A stretch of 64,000 nucleotides of DNA from Anodontia alba (GCA_964016985.1 OZ024823.1:113173459-113237458), one strand, 5' to 3'; positions 30,500 to 43,152 are shown, numbered from the stretch's first letter. Translations and numbers: made by a program. Notes: generated from the letters alone by a model not told the origin.

Positions 30500-32376
30500 T
30501 CATATCCGTTTGCACTTCCTCTCGGTATTGGAGGCAATCTGCTTCATGAACTTCATGTTCCTATATTCGTTCACTATTCCTATCGGTATCGGAGGTAGGC
30601 TGCAATCTGCTTGTGACACTTCATGAACTTCATGTTCCTATTCGTTCACTCTTCCTATCGGTATCGGAGGTAGGCTGCAATCTACTTGTGACACTTCATG
30701 AACTCCATGTTCCTATTCGTTCACTCTTCCTATCGGTATCGGAGGTAGGCTGCAATCTGCTTGTGACACTTCATGAACTTAATGTTCCTATTCGCTCACT
30801 CTTCCTATCGGTATCGGAGGCAGGCTGCAATCTACTTGTGACACTTCATGAACTTCATGTTCCTATTCGTTCACTCTTCCTATCGGTGTCGTTCACTCTT
30901 CCTATCGGTATCGGAGGCAGACTGCAATCTGCTTGTGACATTTCATGAACTTAATGTTCCTATTCGTTCACTCTTCCTATCGGTATCGGAGGTAGGCTGC
31001 AATCTGCTTGTGACATTTCATGAACTTCATGTTCCTATTCGTTCACTCTTCCTATCGGTGTCGTTCACTCTTTCTATCGGTATCGGAGGCAGACTGCAAT
31101 CTGCTTGTGACACTTCATGAACCTAATGTTCCTATTAGTTCACTCTTCCTATCGGTATCGGAGACAGACTGCAATCTGCTTGTGACATTTCATGAACTTA
31201 ATGTTCCTATTCGTTCACTCTTCCTATCGGTATCGGAGGTAGGCTGCAATCTGCTTGTGACATTTCATGAACTTCATGTTCCTATTCGTTCACTCTTCCT
31301 ATCGGTATCGGAGCTAGGCTGCAATCTGCTTGTGACACTTCATGAAATTAATGTTCCTATTCGTTCACTCTTCCTATCGGTATCGGAGGTAGGCTGCAAT
31401 CTACTTGTGACACTTCATGAACTTAATGTTCCTATTCGCTCACTCTTCCAATCGGTATCGGAGGTAGGCTGCAATCTGCTTGTGACACTTCATGAACTTA
31501 ATGTTCCTATTCGTTCACGCTTCCTATCGGTATCGGAGGTAGGCTGCAATCTGCTTGTGACACTTCATGAACTTAATGTTCCTATTCGTTCACGCTTCCT
31601 ATCGGTATCGAAGGCAGGCTGCAATCTACTTTTGACACTTCATGAACTTAATGTTCCTATTCGTTCACTCTTCCTATCGGTATCGGAGGCAGGCTGCAAT
31701 CTACTTTTGACACTTCATGAACTTAATGTTCCTATTCGTTCACTCTTCCTATCGGTATCGGAGGTAGGCTGCAATCCACTTGTGACACTTCATGATCTAA
31801 ATGTTCCTATTCGTTCACTCTTCCTATCGGTATCGGAGGCAGGCTGCAATCTACTTTTGACACTTCATGAACTTAATGTTCCTATTCGTTCACTCTTCCT
31901 ATCGGTATCGGAGGTAGGCTGCAATCCACTTGTGACACTTCATGATCTAAATGTTCCTATTCGTTCACTCTTCCTCTCGGTATCGGAGGTAGGCTGCAAT
32001 CTGCTTGTGACATTTCATGAACTTCATGTTCCTATTCGTTCACTCTTCCTCTCGGTATCGGAGGTAGGCTGCAATCTGCTTGTGACATTTCATGAATTTA
32101 ATGTTCCTATTCGTTCACTCTTCCTATCGGTATCGGAGGTAGGCTGCAATCTACTTGTGACATTTCATGAATTTAATGTTCCTATTCGTTCACTCTTCCT
32201 ATCGGTATCGGAGGTAGGCTGCAATCTACTTGTGACATTTCATGAATTTAATGTTCCTATTCGTTCACTCTTCCTATCGGTATCGGAGGCAGGCTGCAAT
32301 CTACTTGTGACATTTCATGAACTTCATGTTCCTATTCCTTCGCTCTGCCTCGCGATATCGGAGGTAAGCTGCAATC
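30500..32376. repeat. 75-bp satellite array, about 25 copies
   Basis: Monomers contain TTCCTATCGGTATCGGAGG, GGCTGCAATCTGCTTGTGAC and TTCATGAACTT. Neighbours are over 90% alike by eye. Two units (at 30881 and 31053, 172 bp apart) carry an extra 22-bp internal duplication. Because 75 is divisible by three, one frame stays open for about 500 codons with a 25-residue repeat. The 22-bp insert breaks the frame and no gene structure surrounds it, so I read it as non-coding. Confidence 0.92.
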
Positions 32377-32791
32377 AGGGCTCATTTGTTCAGAACGTTA
32401 CAAGGTTGTTAACTAACGTGGCGTTAAAATTTGGCAAATACACTGATATTTGTTTGCTAAAAAATGAACGTAGCTTTTGCATTGCAGTTACTCACATTTT
32501 TGCAGCAAAATATCAATGTGTTTGAAAAAAAAACAAAAAAAAAGAAAACAACAACAACAACAAAAAGACAACAACAAAAAAACAACAACAAAAAACAACA
32601 AACAAACAAAAAAAACCTTAGCTATAACAATTAACGTTCTTATCAGCTTGTTTAGCTAACGATGCTTTGAAAATCCCAGCTAGCATTCTTTATAAATCTA
32701 TAGCGGGCCGTTATCGGCCCGTCAGGGTAGCTGACGGACCGATAACGGCCCGCTATAGATTTATGAAGAATGCTTACTGGGAAGTGGGCCC
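32377..32791. mobile_element. FB-B MITE inserted in the last satellite unit
   Basis: Left arm GGGCTCATTTGTTCAGAACG, right end GTGGGCCC. The satellite phrase GCAATC stops at 32376 and TGCTTGTGAC resumes at 32792. It contains an A/AAC-rich run (32525-32616) and an FB-D palindrome. Confidence 0.72.
32674..32782. mobile_element. FB-D GC-rich palindrome nested in FB-B
   Basis: TCCCAGCTAGCATTC to CTTACTGGGA. Arms GCGGGCCGTTATCGGCCCGT and inverse. It splits the right end of FB-B between GCTTTGAAAA and AGTGGGCCC. Confidence 0.85.
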
Positions 32792-32801
32792 TGCTTGTGA
32801 C

Positions 32802-33152
32802 AATTACCGAATTTCTTCATTTGTAGGAAGTACAAGGAGCGCTATTGTAGTCCCCCCGATCGTCCACGTTCTCGTTTACGTTTACGTCAAATGTGTTAAA
32901 ATTTTATATGTAAGTTTTTCAAATACATGTACTTACATCTCAGCAGTCACTTTCCAAATTACATTCATATTTGGAACATGGATGCCTGGGAGAATCTACT
33001 TCGATTCTGTAGATACTGATTCCAGGGTCCATGCCCCGGGGTGGGGCTAGAGGCGAAAACCTAGGACATACGCACGGCAGGCGAGCAACGTACGTTACGA
33101 CAGTTTTTATTTATAAAGATGTGCCAATTTCCCGTAACTTGAAAAAACAAAC

Positions 33153-33201
<49 letters not shown>

Positions 33202-33251
33202 ACCCCCCAGAAAACACACACACACACACACAAATAAAAAACAAAACAAAA

Positions 33252-33283
<32 letters not shown>

Positions 33284-33640
33284 GCAACACTGCTAAAGGG
33301 GAAAAGAAGCGAATTCTAATACCCTGGGCTACGTTCAGAAGTGCAAGTTACTCGCCGCGAGTGTTTGGCCCCTGTTCCTGTTGGCGCTCGTCATTAGCTG
33401 CAGGGATCCATGGCAAAACGTACGTATGTACGCTGTCTACGACTGCTTTAATTCATATAGATGTGTCACCAATTTCCCATAAAAAGACAAACAGCTCTCC
33501 ATATATATATACTGACCCCCACCCCTCCCCCTCCAAAAAAAAAAGGGAAAAAATAAAAATAAAAAAAAAATAAAATAAAATAAAATAAATAAAAAAATAA
33601 AATGCGAACACTAATACCTTATGGCTGTGAAAATGGACTG
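32802..33640. repeat. Unique sequence with microsatellites
   Basis: A CT run (33163-33199), a CA run (33217-33233), A runs (33255-33282 and 33530-33602) and an interspersed TAAAA pattern. No gene seen in between. Confidence 0.7.
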
Positions 33641-36600
33641 CGTTCAGAATGGTAGGGTGACTTTCAGGACCGAAAAATTGTGAACCCGGATCCCCCCCCC
33701 CCCCCCCCATACAACAAGATGTGTCATATATCAAAATGTCCCTCATTCTCTGTTGTTTCTGAAACTGCCGGTGTAACAGTTTAACTTGCCCCCACCCCCT
33801 GGGCAGCTTGTCCCCCGGGGGGCAAGATAATCCAGAACAGTAGTAATGTATGTTTTTCATTATTTTTTTCTTTATAGGAGGAGGTTGGGGCTAAGATACT
33901 GTAGCTTAAGCATTTTCCTCCCAACCTCAGAAGTCCTTGCAGACACAGTTCAGAAAGATATTTTATCACTTTTAATAGACTTTTCCATTGAACAGGTCAT
34001 TAGAGAATTTCCAGTATTTGATATTACCTATCTTTCTTCTAACAGGAAGGGGGGGGGGGGGGGGGGAGAGGGGGGGGCGGGTAAGATACCCTGGTCTTGG
34101 CAGCTTGCTCCCCCGGGGCTGAAGATACCCTGGCCTTGGCAGCTTGCCCCCCACCCCTGGAAACTTAGCAAAACTCCGATCTGAAAAGCTATTTAATCAG
34201 TTAAAACTTAAAATTCTAATGCACAGACATTAGAATGGTATTAGTACCTGCTTTTACCTATTTGTTTTTCACTTTACGGGCGGGAAGGGATTGGGGCCAA
34301 AATACTGTGACCCAAGAAGTTTGCTCCCAAGCTTAGAAAATCTTGTAAACAAAATTAAAGTTCAGAATGTTATTTTTATCTTTTTAAAACAATTTCCCCA
34401 TTTAACAGGTCATTTGAATATTTCTATTTACTTTTTATTACTTGTCTTTCTTCAGATAGGCTGGAGCGGGGGTAAGATACCCTGGCCTGGGCAGCTTGCC
34501 CCCCCGGGGGTGAAGATACCCTGGCCTGGGCAACTTGCCCCCCCCCCTCCCCGTACCCCAGGAAACTTGGCAAACTCAAATCAGACAAGCTATTTAATCA
34601 CTTACAGCTTAAAATTCTAATGCACAGACATTAGAATAGTATAAGTACTAGCTTTTACCTATTTTTTCACTTTACGGGAAGGAATTTGAGCCAAAATACT
34701 GTGGCCCAAGAAGTTTGCCCCCCAAGCTCAGAAAATCTTGTAAACAAAATTAAAGTTCAGAATGTTATTTTTATCTTTTTAAAACAATTTCCCATTTAAC
34801 AAGTCATTTGACTATTTTTATTGCTTTTTATTATCTATATTACTTCAGATAGGTTGGGGTAGGGGATAAGATACACTGGCCTAGGCAGCTTGCCTCCCGG
34901 GGTGAAGATACCCTGGCCTGGGCAGCTTGCCCCCCCCCCCCCCCCCCCCCCCCACTGGAAACTTGGGAAACAGATCAGAGAAGCTCAGTCTGGCAGATTT
35001 TCTGCTAAGCTTGCAAAGTTGCTACCCCTATATGTGACCCTCAATTTCCTTTTATTCAGTCAAAGATGCATATTTGCGTATGAAATCACTTCTCATGTTT
35101 GTATCTTAAAGATTTTTATTTAAAAAGAATAAACTCATTCTGATTTAAGTTCTGTCAGGTTTTCTTTGGGTTGGGGTGCAAGATGCCCAGGCCACGGTAT
35201 CGTCACCCTCGGGGTAGGGTGGGTAGGGGTGGACGGCCAAGAGGCAGCTGGCGCCACAGGCTACTGTATCTCTTCTTTTTCTGTATCACATGCCCCTCTC
35301 CTCTACATTTGGAGGAAAATAGCATAGGTGCAAGCTTCTAAGGCTCTCAATTTTATCCTATCTAGTAAAAAATGCATATGTATTAAAAAAATCAGTTTTG
35401 CCATGTTTCTGTTATAAAGATTTTTATTTAAAAGAAGAAAAAACCTACTGAATTAAGTTGTTTAAGCTTTTCTTGAGGCGTGGGGGAGGGGTGGGGGTGG
35501 GTGCTGGCAAACTGCCCAAGCCAGGGTATCTTCACCTCCGCGGGGGGGGGGGGGGCAAGCTGCCCAGGCCACGGTATCTTACCCCCCACCCCTTCCTGTT
35601 TAGAGAAAAATGGTTAATGGTCGATATTATGAATATTCAAGTGACTATTCAATAGGAAAATCTATTCAGTGATAAACTGTCTTTTTGAATGTCAGATTTT
35701 CTGGCATAGGTGCAAGCTTCTAAGGCTCTCAATTTCCTCCTATCCAGTAAAAGATGCATATGTACATAAAAATCAGTTTTGCCATGTTTTTGTTATAAGG
35801 GTTTTTATTTAAAAGAAGAAAAAAACTTATTGAATTAAGTTGTGTAAGCTTTTCTTGAGGCGGGGGACAAGCTGCCCAAGCCAGGGTAACTTCATCCCTG
35901 GGGGGCAAGCTACCCAGGCCACGGTATCTTACCCCCACCCCTTCTTGTTTAGAGAAAAAATGGTTACTGGTCGATATTATGTATATTCAAATGACTGTTC
36001 AATAGGAAAGTCTATTAAGTGATAAACTATCTTTTTGAATGAAGTCTGTCAGATTTTCTGGCATAGCAAGCTTCTAAGGCTCTCAATTTCCTCCCATCCA
36101 GTAAAAGATGGATATGTACATAAAAAATCAGTTTTGCCATGTTTCTGTTATAAGGATTTTTATTTAAAAGAAGAAAAAAAACTTACTGAATTAAGTTGTG
36201 TAAGCTTTCTTGAGGCTGGTGGTGGAGGGGGTGGGGGGGGTGGGGGGGGGGGAGAGGGTAAACTGCCCAGGCCAGGGTATCTTCACCCCCAGGGGACAAG
36301 CTGCCCAGGCCACGGTATCTCACCCCCATTCCTTCCTTTAGAGAAAAATGGTTAATGGTCGATATTATGAATATTCAAATTTCAAACTGTTCAATAGAAA
36401 AGTCTATTTAGTGATAAACTATCTTTTTAAATGGAGTCTGTCAGGTTTTCTGGTATAGGTGCAGGCCCAGGCCACGGTATCTCAATTTTCTACTATCCAG
36501 TAAAAGATGCATGTTTACTAAAAAATCAGTTTTGCCATGTTTCTGTTGTAAGGATTTTTATTTAAAAGAAGAAAAAACTTACTGAATTAAGTTGTGTAAG

Positions 36601-37955
36601 ATTTTCTTGAGACGGGGATAGTGGAGTGGGGATACCCAAGCCAGGGTATCTTCCCCCCCCGCCCCCCCCGCGGGGGCAAGCTACCCATCCCACGGTATCT
36701 TACCCCAACCTCTTCTTGTTTAGAGAGAAATGGTTAATGGTCGATATTATGAATATTCAAATGACTGTTCAAGCTGCCCAAGCCAGGGTATCTTCACCCC
36801 CGGGGGGCAAGCTACCCAGGCCACGATATCTTACTCCCAACCACTTCCTGTTTAGAGAGAAATGGTAAATGGTCGATATTATGAATTTTCAAATGACTGT
36901 TCAAGCTGCCCAAGCCAGGGTATCCACCCCAGGGGGGCAAGCTACCCAGGCCACAGTATCTTACCCCAATCCCTTCCTATTTAGAGAGAAATGGTTAATG
37001 GTCGATATTATGAATATTCAAATGACTGTTCAAGAGGAAAGTCTATTAAGTGATAAACTATCTTTTTGAATGGAGTCTGTCAGGTTTTCTGGCATAGGTA
37101 CAAGCTTCTTAGGCTCTCAATTGCCTCCTATCGGGTAAAAGATGCATATTTACATAAAAAAAAATCAGTTTTGCCAAGTTGTTCAAATGACTGTTCAATA
37201 GGAAAGTCTGTGCAGTGATAAACTATCTTTTGGAATGGAGTCTGCCAGCTTTTCTGGCAAGTTGCTAGCTTCTGAGGCCACTATATTCTGGACCTCAATT
37301 TCCTCCTATCGGGTAAAAGATGCATATGCACATAGTTTTTCCATGTTTCTGTCATAAAGATTTTTATTTAAAAGGAATAAAATCTTTCTGAATAAAGTTC
37401 TATCAGGTTTTCTGGAGGTGGGTGGCAATCTTACACCCGCCTCCCCTCCCCGCCGCCCCACCACCACGCTCACCTCCAGCCATAGAAAAATAGTTAATGA
37501 TCAATATTATGAATATTCAAATGACTGTTTAATAAGAAAGTCTATTAAGTGATAAATTGTCTTTTAGAATGGAGTCTGCCAGGTTTTCTGGCATAGGTGC
37601 AAGCTTCTAAGGCCACTATATTCTGGCCCATAATTTCCTTCTTTCAGGAAAAAGATGCCTATGCACATAAAAATCAGTTTTTTCCATTATATTTTTCTAT
37701 TAGAAGGATTTTTAGTAAAAAAATCTTTCTGCATTAAGTTCTGTCAGGTTTTCTTGGGGCGGGGGGGGGGGGAGGGGGCAATCTGCCCAGGCCAGGGTAT
37801 CTTAACCCCCGTGGGGGGGGGGAAGCTGCCCAGAGGCAGCTTCACCCCGGGGGGCAAGCTGTTCAGGGTGGGGGCAGGATACCCCGGGGTATCTTCACCC
37901 CTGGGTGGACAAGCTGCCCAGCTTCACCTCCGGGGGGCAAGCTACCCAGGGTGCA
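33641..37955. repeat. Macro-repeat array with G/C-run minisatellite
   Basis: Diverged tandem units of about 370-400 bp. For example CTAATGCACAGACATTAGAA recurs 402 bp apart at 34215 and 34617, and AGATGCATATGTAC-like, TTTTATTTAAAAGAAGAA and AATGGTTAATGGTCGATATT recur from 35.3 to 37.6 kb. Each unit holds one or more copies of a motif family around GATACCCTGGCCTGGGCAGC and CCCCCGGGGGG, with runs of up to about 20 G or C. Some units are collapsed, such as the three short ones at 36.75-37.02 kb. No coding role is evident. Confidence 0.85.
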
Positions 37956-39129
37956 AGATAAAACGGTACACCGGCATAAATTTGCATAAATGATGGCGAG
38001 CCGAGAAATCCAATTTGGCCGCCAACATGGCCGCCAAATACTAAAAATCTGCTTTTGAAGACTTAATCGTCTTCTGCTTGTTCTAGTATGCATGCAAAAT
38101 GTATATTTTAATTGATATGTACTCATTACAGACACCAGACAATACTATTTATTTAAATACAAAAAGAAGTATGATTTAAATATTAAAGGCAAAATTAGAG
38201 GACAAATGTTCAATTTGTGGTCTAAAAATAGTGTACTTAGAAGAAAACACAAGTTCCCTAAAATTACTAGAGTGATATTACTTGCTTCATTTTAATTTAA
38301 ACAACACACCAGTTATCATGGCCTATTCAATCATCATGTTTCTGTGTAAAATATTAAATCAGTATTGAATAGTAAGCAGTTTGTTACCCCCACCCCCACC
38401 ATTCGATTTCAAACTTTCTGTACTGATGCTGGTGAAGCTTGACACTTGTAAAATGCACTGTCCTTAATTCAAGAACATGCTTATTTCTGATCGTCTCTAT
38501 TTACGCATATATAGAATGACGCAAACTAGTAAGACATGTCTTATTCAGCTCTACGTTATTAGAAAATGCATTTTTTTTTAATATTAAAAACAGTGCTTAA
38601 AAATGCAACACAAGGTCTCAAACAACAACCTCTTATCAGTTCAGTTTTCCCTTTGGTATAGGTAATGTAGAAAACGTAACTGTCACATAATTAAGAGGAA
38701 AATATACAAACACATTAAAGAAACATAGTACGTACATTTTTTAATTCTGAGTTCATTTTCCAATTTGAGTTCACTCAAATGTCCTTGTAAATACTAGAAA
38801 CGAATCAAAGAACTACCCATTTCCATCTTTAAAATACATGTATGTATACCGTTTAGGTTAGTTATATGAAATAGAGCTTACATATCTATTATGCCTTACC
38901 TTCACAACTCATATTCAATTAAGATCATAAACACTGGAAGACAAAAAACGTCATGTTCTGTAAATATTATATCTTCAATTCTTGACAGAAAAGAAGTCTA
39001 CTTATTGTGTATGCACATGCCTGTAAACACTGTTACCATGGTAGTTTGGTAAATAGTTTGAACTATTTCACGAGACATAATTAAAGAAAAATAGTTACAT
39101 TGTTAAGGAATTGAATAAAAGTCCAAAAC
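37956..39129. other. No recognisable feature
   Basis: AT-rich unique-looking sequence with no exon, RNA or repeat recognised. Confidence 0.5.
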
Positions 39130-39362
39130 TAGTTTGGTTTGTTTGTTTGTTTAAGTTGAGGGTATACAACCCCCGTTAACCAATTAGGGTCATGTTCGGC
39201 GCGGTCAGTTAACCTACTCACACTGTTCCTGGGCAGGCTTAGTCCTCTAAGCGGTTGACCAGTACTTTTGCATACACTTTCGTCAGTAACTAACAACTGC
39301 CCTTCTGGAATCAGTGAAAGTGGTAGAATTATTTCATGACCAATCTCCACGAAAGTTATATG
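39130..39362 (-). mobile_element. SINE-M, 5'-truncated
   Basis: Tail GTTTGTTTGTTTAAGTTGAG at the low-coordinate end, then the SINE-M body up to CCAATCTCCACGAAAG. The tRNA-like head is absent. Confidence 0.82.
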
Positions 39363-41478
39363 TCCGAACTGGGTATTTTTATCTTAAATATCTGAAAAGG
39401 TCTCCAGTAGGTAATTTTACAATGAACATGACTTTTACATACGTGGTCTATCACCAATATTGAGGAAATGTTCTTCACATTATTTCTTGTGGAGGTTTGT
39501 GCTATCTATGCAAAATTTAGACTATAAACTATAAGCTTTAAGTCGACACTCGATAAAACGACACAATTCATTATAATGATGATTTGACTTGCACGAATCT
39601 TCGCTCAAGATATGCCAGTTAATTAGAGATTATGCATAAATATTGTATTTAATACTTTAAGAAACATATGATTTGGATTATTGTTAGAATCCCCTCGGTT
39701 GGCTATTGGGATCCCAATAAATATTAAGTGAAGGCATTCTTACAAACACAAATATTCTCTTCTCTGGGTACTAACTTGGTACTACCTGAGACATAAAGCC
39801 TATTAACGATTTGTGCTGTTATAATTATTATTATTAATACTTCTCCGGTGGGTATACAGTGATCTGAAATAATATATAAAACTAGTACAATGGATAATGG
39901 AATATGACACTAACATGGACCTGGCATGTGTACAATATGCTTCGCTCATCTAAATACTTCTATTTAGAGTTGTACATTTTTGAGCTAGTTAGCTAGACAA
40001 GGTGACCAGTGGATCACGTATACCCGCGACCGGCGACAATCCATCAACAGGCCAGATTCTCTCTTACACAATACTACAAGTTATACCCGATGTGTGTACC
40101 AATTTCAAAATCCTAGCTCCAGTAGTTCCTAAATCTTTGACGAAAAAAAATGTTACACACACAAACACACAGACACACACAAACGAACATTGATATGGAA
40201 AAGACAAAAAACTATATCCCCCACCCCCATCCCTATATACTTTGTATGCCTGGATATGAAAATAAACCGTTTATTTCAAACACTTTAATATCCTCCAGCT
40301 TTTGAGTGTAAGTATGCACTGGTCTATGCAACAGTCATATTGTCTGTGGCATTGTCTTCTGTGCTTACTATACTGACATCATTTCTTGTACACACATTTG
40401 GGAAAATCTGTTAAAATATAAGTGAAGATACCCAGGAATGCCACAATCACGAATCACAACCCTCTCATCATGCACAATTAGCTGTTAGAAAACCAAAATT
40501 ATAATAATTTCTGTTGGTTGGCGGATGAATGTCTGTCTATTCATTATTGAACCAAACACTAAATGTAATAGAAGTTACCATGGTTCACTCTGCTGACAGA
40601 TTTTTTTGACAGGGGGATATCAATAATTTGTTGTTTCTTTTGTCATATTAAACGATGAAGTTAATAAGAAAACTTAATCTGTATAGAACATATGCAGATT
40701 ATAAATTTAGACAAAAATTCAACAGGTAAGGTATAAGACAAATGCTCCAACGGCCGGCGAGTTAAAATGACAGCGTTTTCATAGTCTTTTAGAATAATAC
40801 CTACCCAGAAATTCCTGGAGTGTGGGCGTAAGGGAATAGTGTTTTAGGCAGTTCAAGGTATATAATGGAGGCCTATTATTGATAAAATGTGAAAAAAGGT
40901 TAGCATGCAATATCGTCAGTTGTGAGGGTAAGGGTGCAAACAGAAAGTTCCAACATACACCATCGTAAAGGCCTTACACTGAAGTTTAGATTATCTGCAA
41001 ACTCCACTGCGGTATTTTTCATTCTGAAATACATAAGAATTGAAAGTAGATTAAAACATATTTTTAGAAAAGTAATCTATATTACTTACTTAGAAAACAA
41101 GGGAGGAATTTCTTCATATTGGTCAAATTAGAAAGATACGTGTTTCAACTTGAAAGTTATGCAAATGTTCCTCTGAGACAGGTGTACTTGTAAAAAGCTT
41201 TGGGGCTTTCCATTACAGCACGATTTTAGAATTTAAATCTTGGTAATGCATTTAACTCACTATCAAATGATAAACGCCAGCGTTCAGAGTGCTAACTTGT
41301 TATCTTAAGATATAGCTTTTCAGAAAATATATGTCTGCAAAATTCCCTTTGGTGCAGGATGAACATATGCTGACTCACAGCCTAACAAGCCTAACTGGCT
41401 TGTAAACTACAAGGACAGTGATACCTTATTTACGTATCTGTACCAGATGACAGACGACAAGCAAATTAAGCCAGTCGT

Positions 41479-41512
<34 letters not shown>

Positions 41513-41688
41513 AATAAATAAATGAAACCTCAAATTATATACCTGTGTCGCCCTCATGCGTCTGTTGCAAAACCATGGAGCATATAATTGTCAGTAATAG
41601 TAATAAAGAGCCAACAACATCGTTTCTACAGTCAGAGGTCTTGCGAAATCCAGTCGGTCCAATTTATCTATGATATTATCAACAACTT
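39363..41688. other. Mostly featureless; A-run at 41481-41524
   Basis: AT-rich. The segment 40490-40760 is a diverged duplicate of 46320-46630. No exon recognised. Confidence 0.45.
40490..40760 (+). repeat. Diverged direct repeat, copy 1 (partner 46320-46630)
   Basis: Shared in order: TTGGTTGG, TTTCCATGGT/TACCATGGTT with CTCTGCTGACAGA, ATGAA(G/A)TTAATA(A/C)GAAAACT, and ATAAATTTAGACAAAA followed by CAATAGGTAA-like sequence. It is unclassified, and may be an old transposon or a segmental duplication. Confidence 0.65.
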
Positions 41689-42084
41689 GGCCCCAAGGTT
41701 ATAAAAAAAAATCATGCTCAACTCAGCTTAGCATGAAATTTGTCCGGCTAATAAATCTAAAATTACTAACAATTGCAAATTCTTTCATGCTAAACATACC
41801 AGAGCATGAACATTTCTCTGCTAATAGATATGAAAATGCCAACTAGCCGAGTTTTTTGTTTATAATCTCGGGGCCTTGGTAAAGTTATAAGTCGGGACCC
41901 CGTCAGATTGATCATCATGGACTTTGCAAAAGCCATTGACAAAGTATCACACAGGAGGCTGTTACACTCATACATAGGTGGTTTAGCTTTTGACTGTGTG
42001 CAGATTCATTGCTGGCATTTTCTTATTTATTAGCAGAGAAAATTTCATGCTCAGTGGAGCATGAAAAGTTTTATAACTTGGGGC
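41689..42084. mobile_element. Two FB-C pieces with a LINE fragment between them
   Basis: 41689-41875 is a shortened FB-C (GGCCCCAAGGTTATAAAA to TATAATCTCGGGGCC). 42008-42084 is only the right half of another (CTGGCATTTTCTTATTTATT to TTATAACTTGGGGCC). Confidence 0.7.
41881..42005 (+). pseudogene. LINE reverse transcriptase fragment
   Basis: In the frame of base 41905 it reads RLIIMDFAKAIDKVSHRRLL. This corresponds to the D-F-(S/A)-KAFDKV-H-RLL block in the palm domain of Jockey/CR1-type LINE reverse transcriptases, with the first catalytic Asp present. Only about 40 codons survive. Confidence 0.72.
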
Positions 42085-42667
42085 CTGGTCCTACCCACTG
42101 ACGACTTTTGTTTTGTTTTCTGGCTCACAGTAATGGACACAGGTCTCATCTACAATTACAAGGGGCAAAAGAAAATTATTTTCCTTCTGTTTTGGTCCTG
42201 TTTGTAGGATTTGGTTTTTGTGTTCTTGCTTTGTTTCATGATTGTGTTTCGAGGGTTGAGCGCAACTCTAGTAAGTCAGATGGTTGTTTTTGCCCTAATC
42301 TTCCCACCGTGAAGGCGTTATGAAGATTACAACATTTCTTTCTGTAAACAATGAACATTTAGACACCTAAATTTGCATTGTTTACAAAGGGGTCAAAGTT
42401 GCCCCTAAACAATCATTTCAAAAATTTGTTTGAGTTCAGTCATGCGCTCAACCCTCGGTTTGTGATTATGCACGTTTCATTGTAATTTGTCACTGATGTC
42501 AGAGGTAGAAAACACCTCCGCGGACCGAACATTTGTAATTTGGGACTGAATTAGAATTAAGGGCGAGGTTTTCCGCGAGTAAAATCGGCTTATTCCCCAC
42601 ATACCCCCAGTGTACTGCTGACTGTTCCAGTGCGGTTGTTCTGTTGCAGTTCGTCTTTGCTCATTCT
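42085..42667. other. Unclassified; RT-tail fragment near 42490-42640
   Basis: CTCCGCGGACCGAAC, then AATTAAGGGCGAGGTTTTCC, then CTGTTCCAGTGCGG, are diverged pieces of the tail repeat seen at 63228-63785. The 42100-42480 part is not recognised. Confidence 0.5.
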
Positions 42668-42910
42668 GGCCCCGATGTTATAAAACTTTTTTCATGCTCA
42701 ACTCAGCTGAGCATGAAATTCGTCCTGCTAATAAATCTCAAATTACTGATAATTGCAAATTCTTTCTTGCTAAACATACCTGAGCATGAAAATTTATCTG
42801 CTAATAAATATGAAAATGCCAACTATTGTTGGCATTTTCATATTTATTAGCAGAAAAAATTTCATGCTCAGCTGAGTTGAGCATGAAAAAAGTTTTATAA
42901 CCTCGGGGCC
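42668..42910. mobile_element. FB-C fold-back MITE, clean copy
   Basis: 243 bp, GGCCCCGATGTTATAAAAC to GTTTTATAACCTCGGGGCC. The central palindrome GCCAACTATTGTTGGC is perfect. Confidence 0.87.
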
Positions 42911-43152
42911 TGGTGGATTCATATGTGGAGTTGGTTTTGTAATGATTTGTTCCTCATCCCGTCTTCGTTTGGTGCCTCAGGAAAACTGTGCTTCGTAATT
43001 ATGGCATTTCTCGGATCTCTTCTCTTATATGTTATATATTTTGAACAGTCCGCTTTTTTTATTCATTTGCTCATAGCTAAGGGATTTGCGGACCCAAAGG
43101 GACTGTTAGCTTGCACATACCTAAATGATCATGCAAGATTGCTGAAAGGCCT

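Noticed and set aside
31020..32525. 501-codon open frame with a 25-residue repeat
   Set aside because: It is a by-product of a 75-bp satellite whose length is divisible by three. The 22-bp variants break the frame, and no signal peptide, domain or exon structure is seen.
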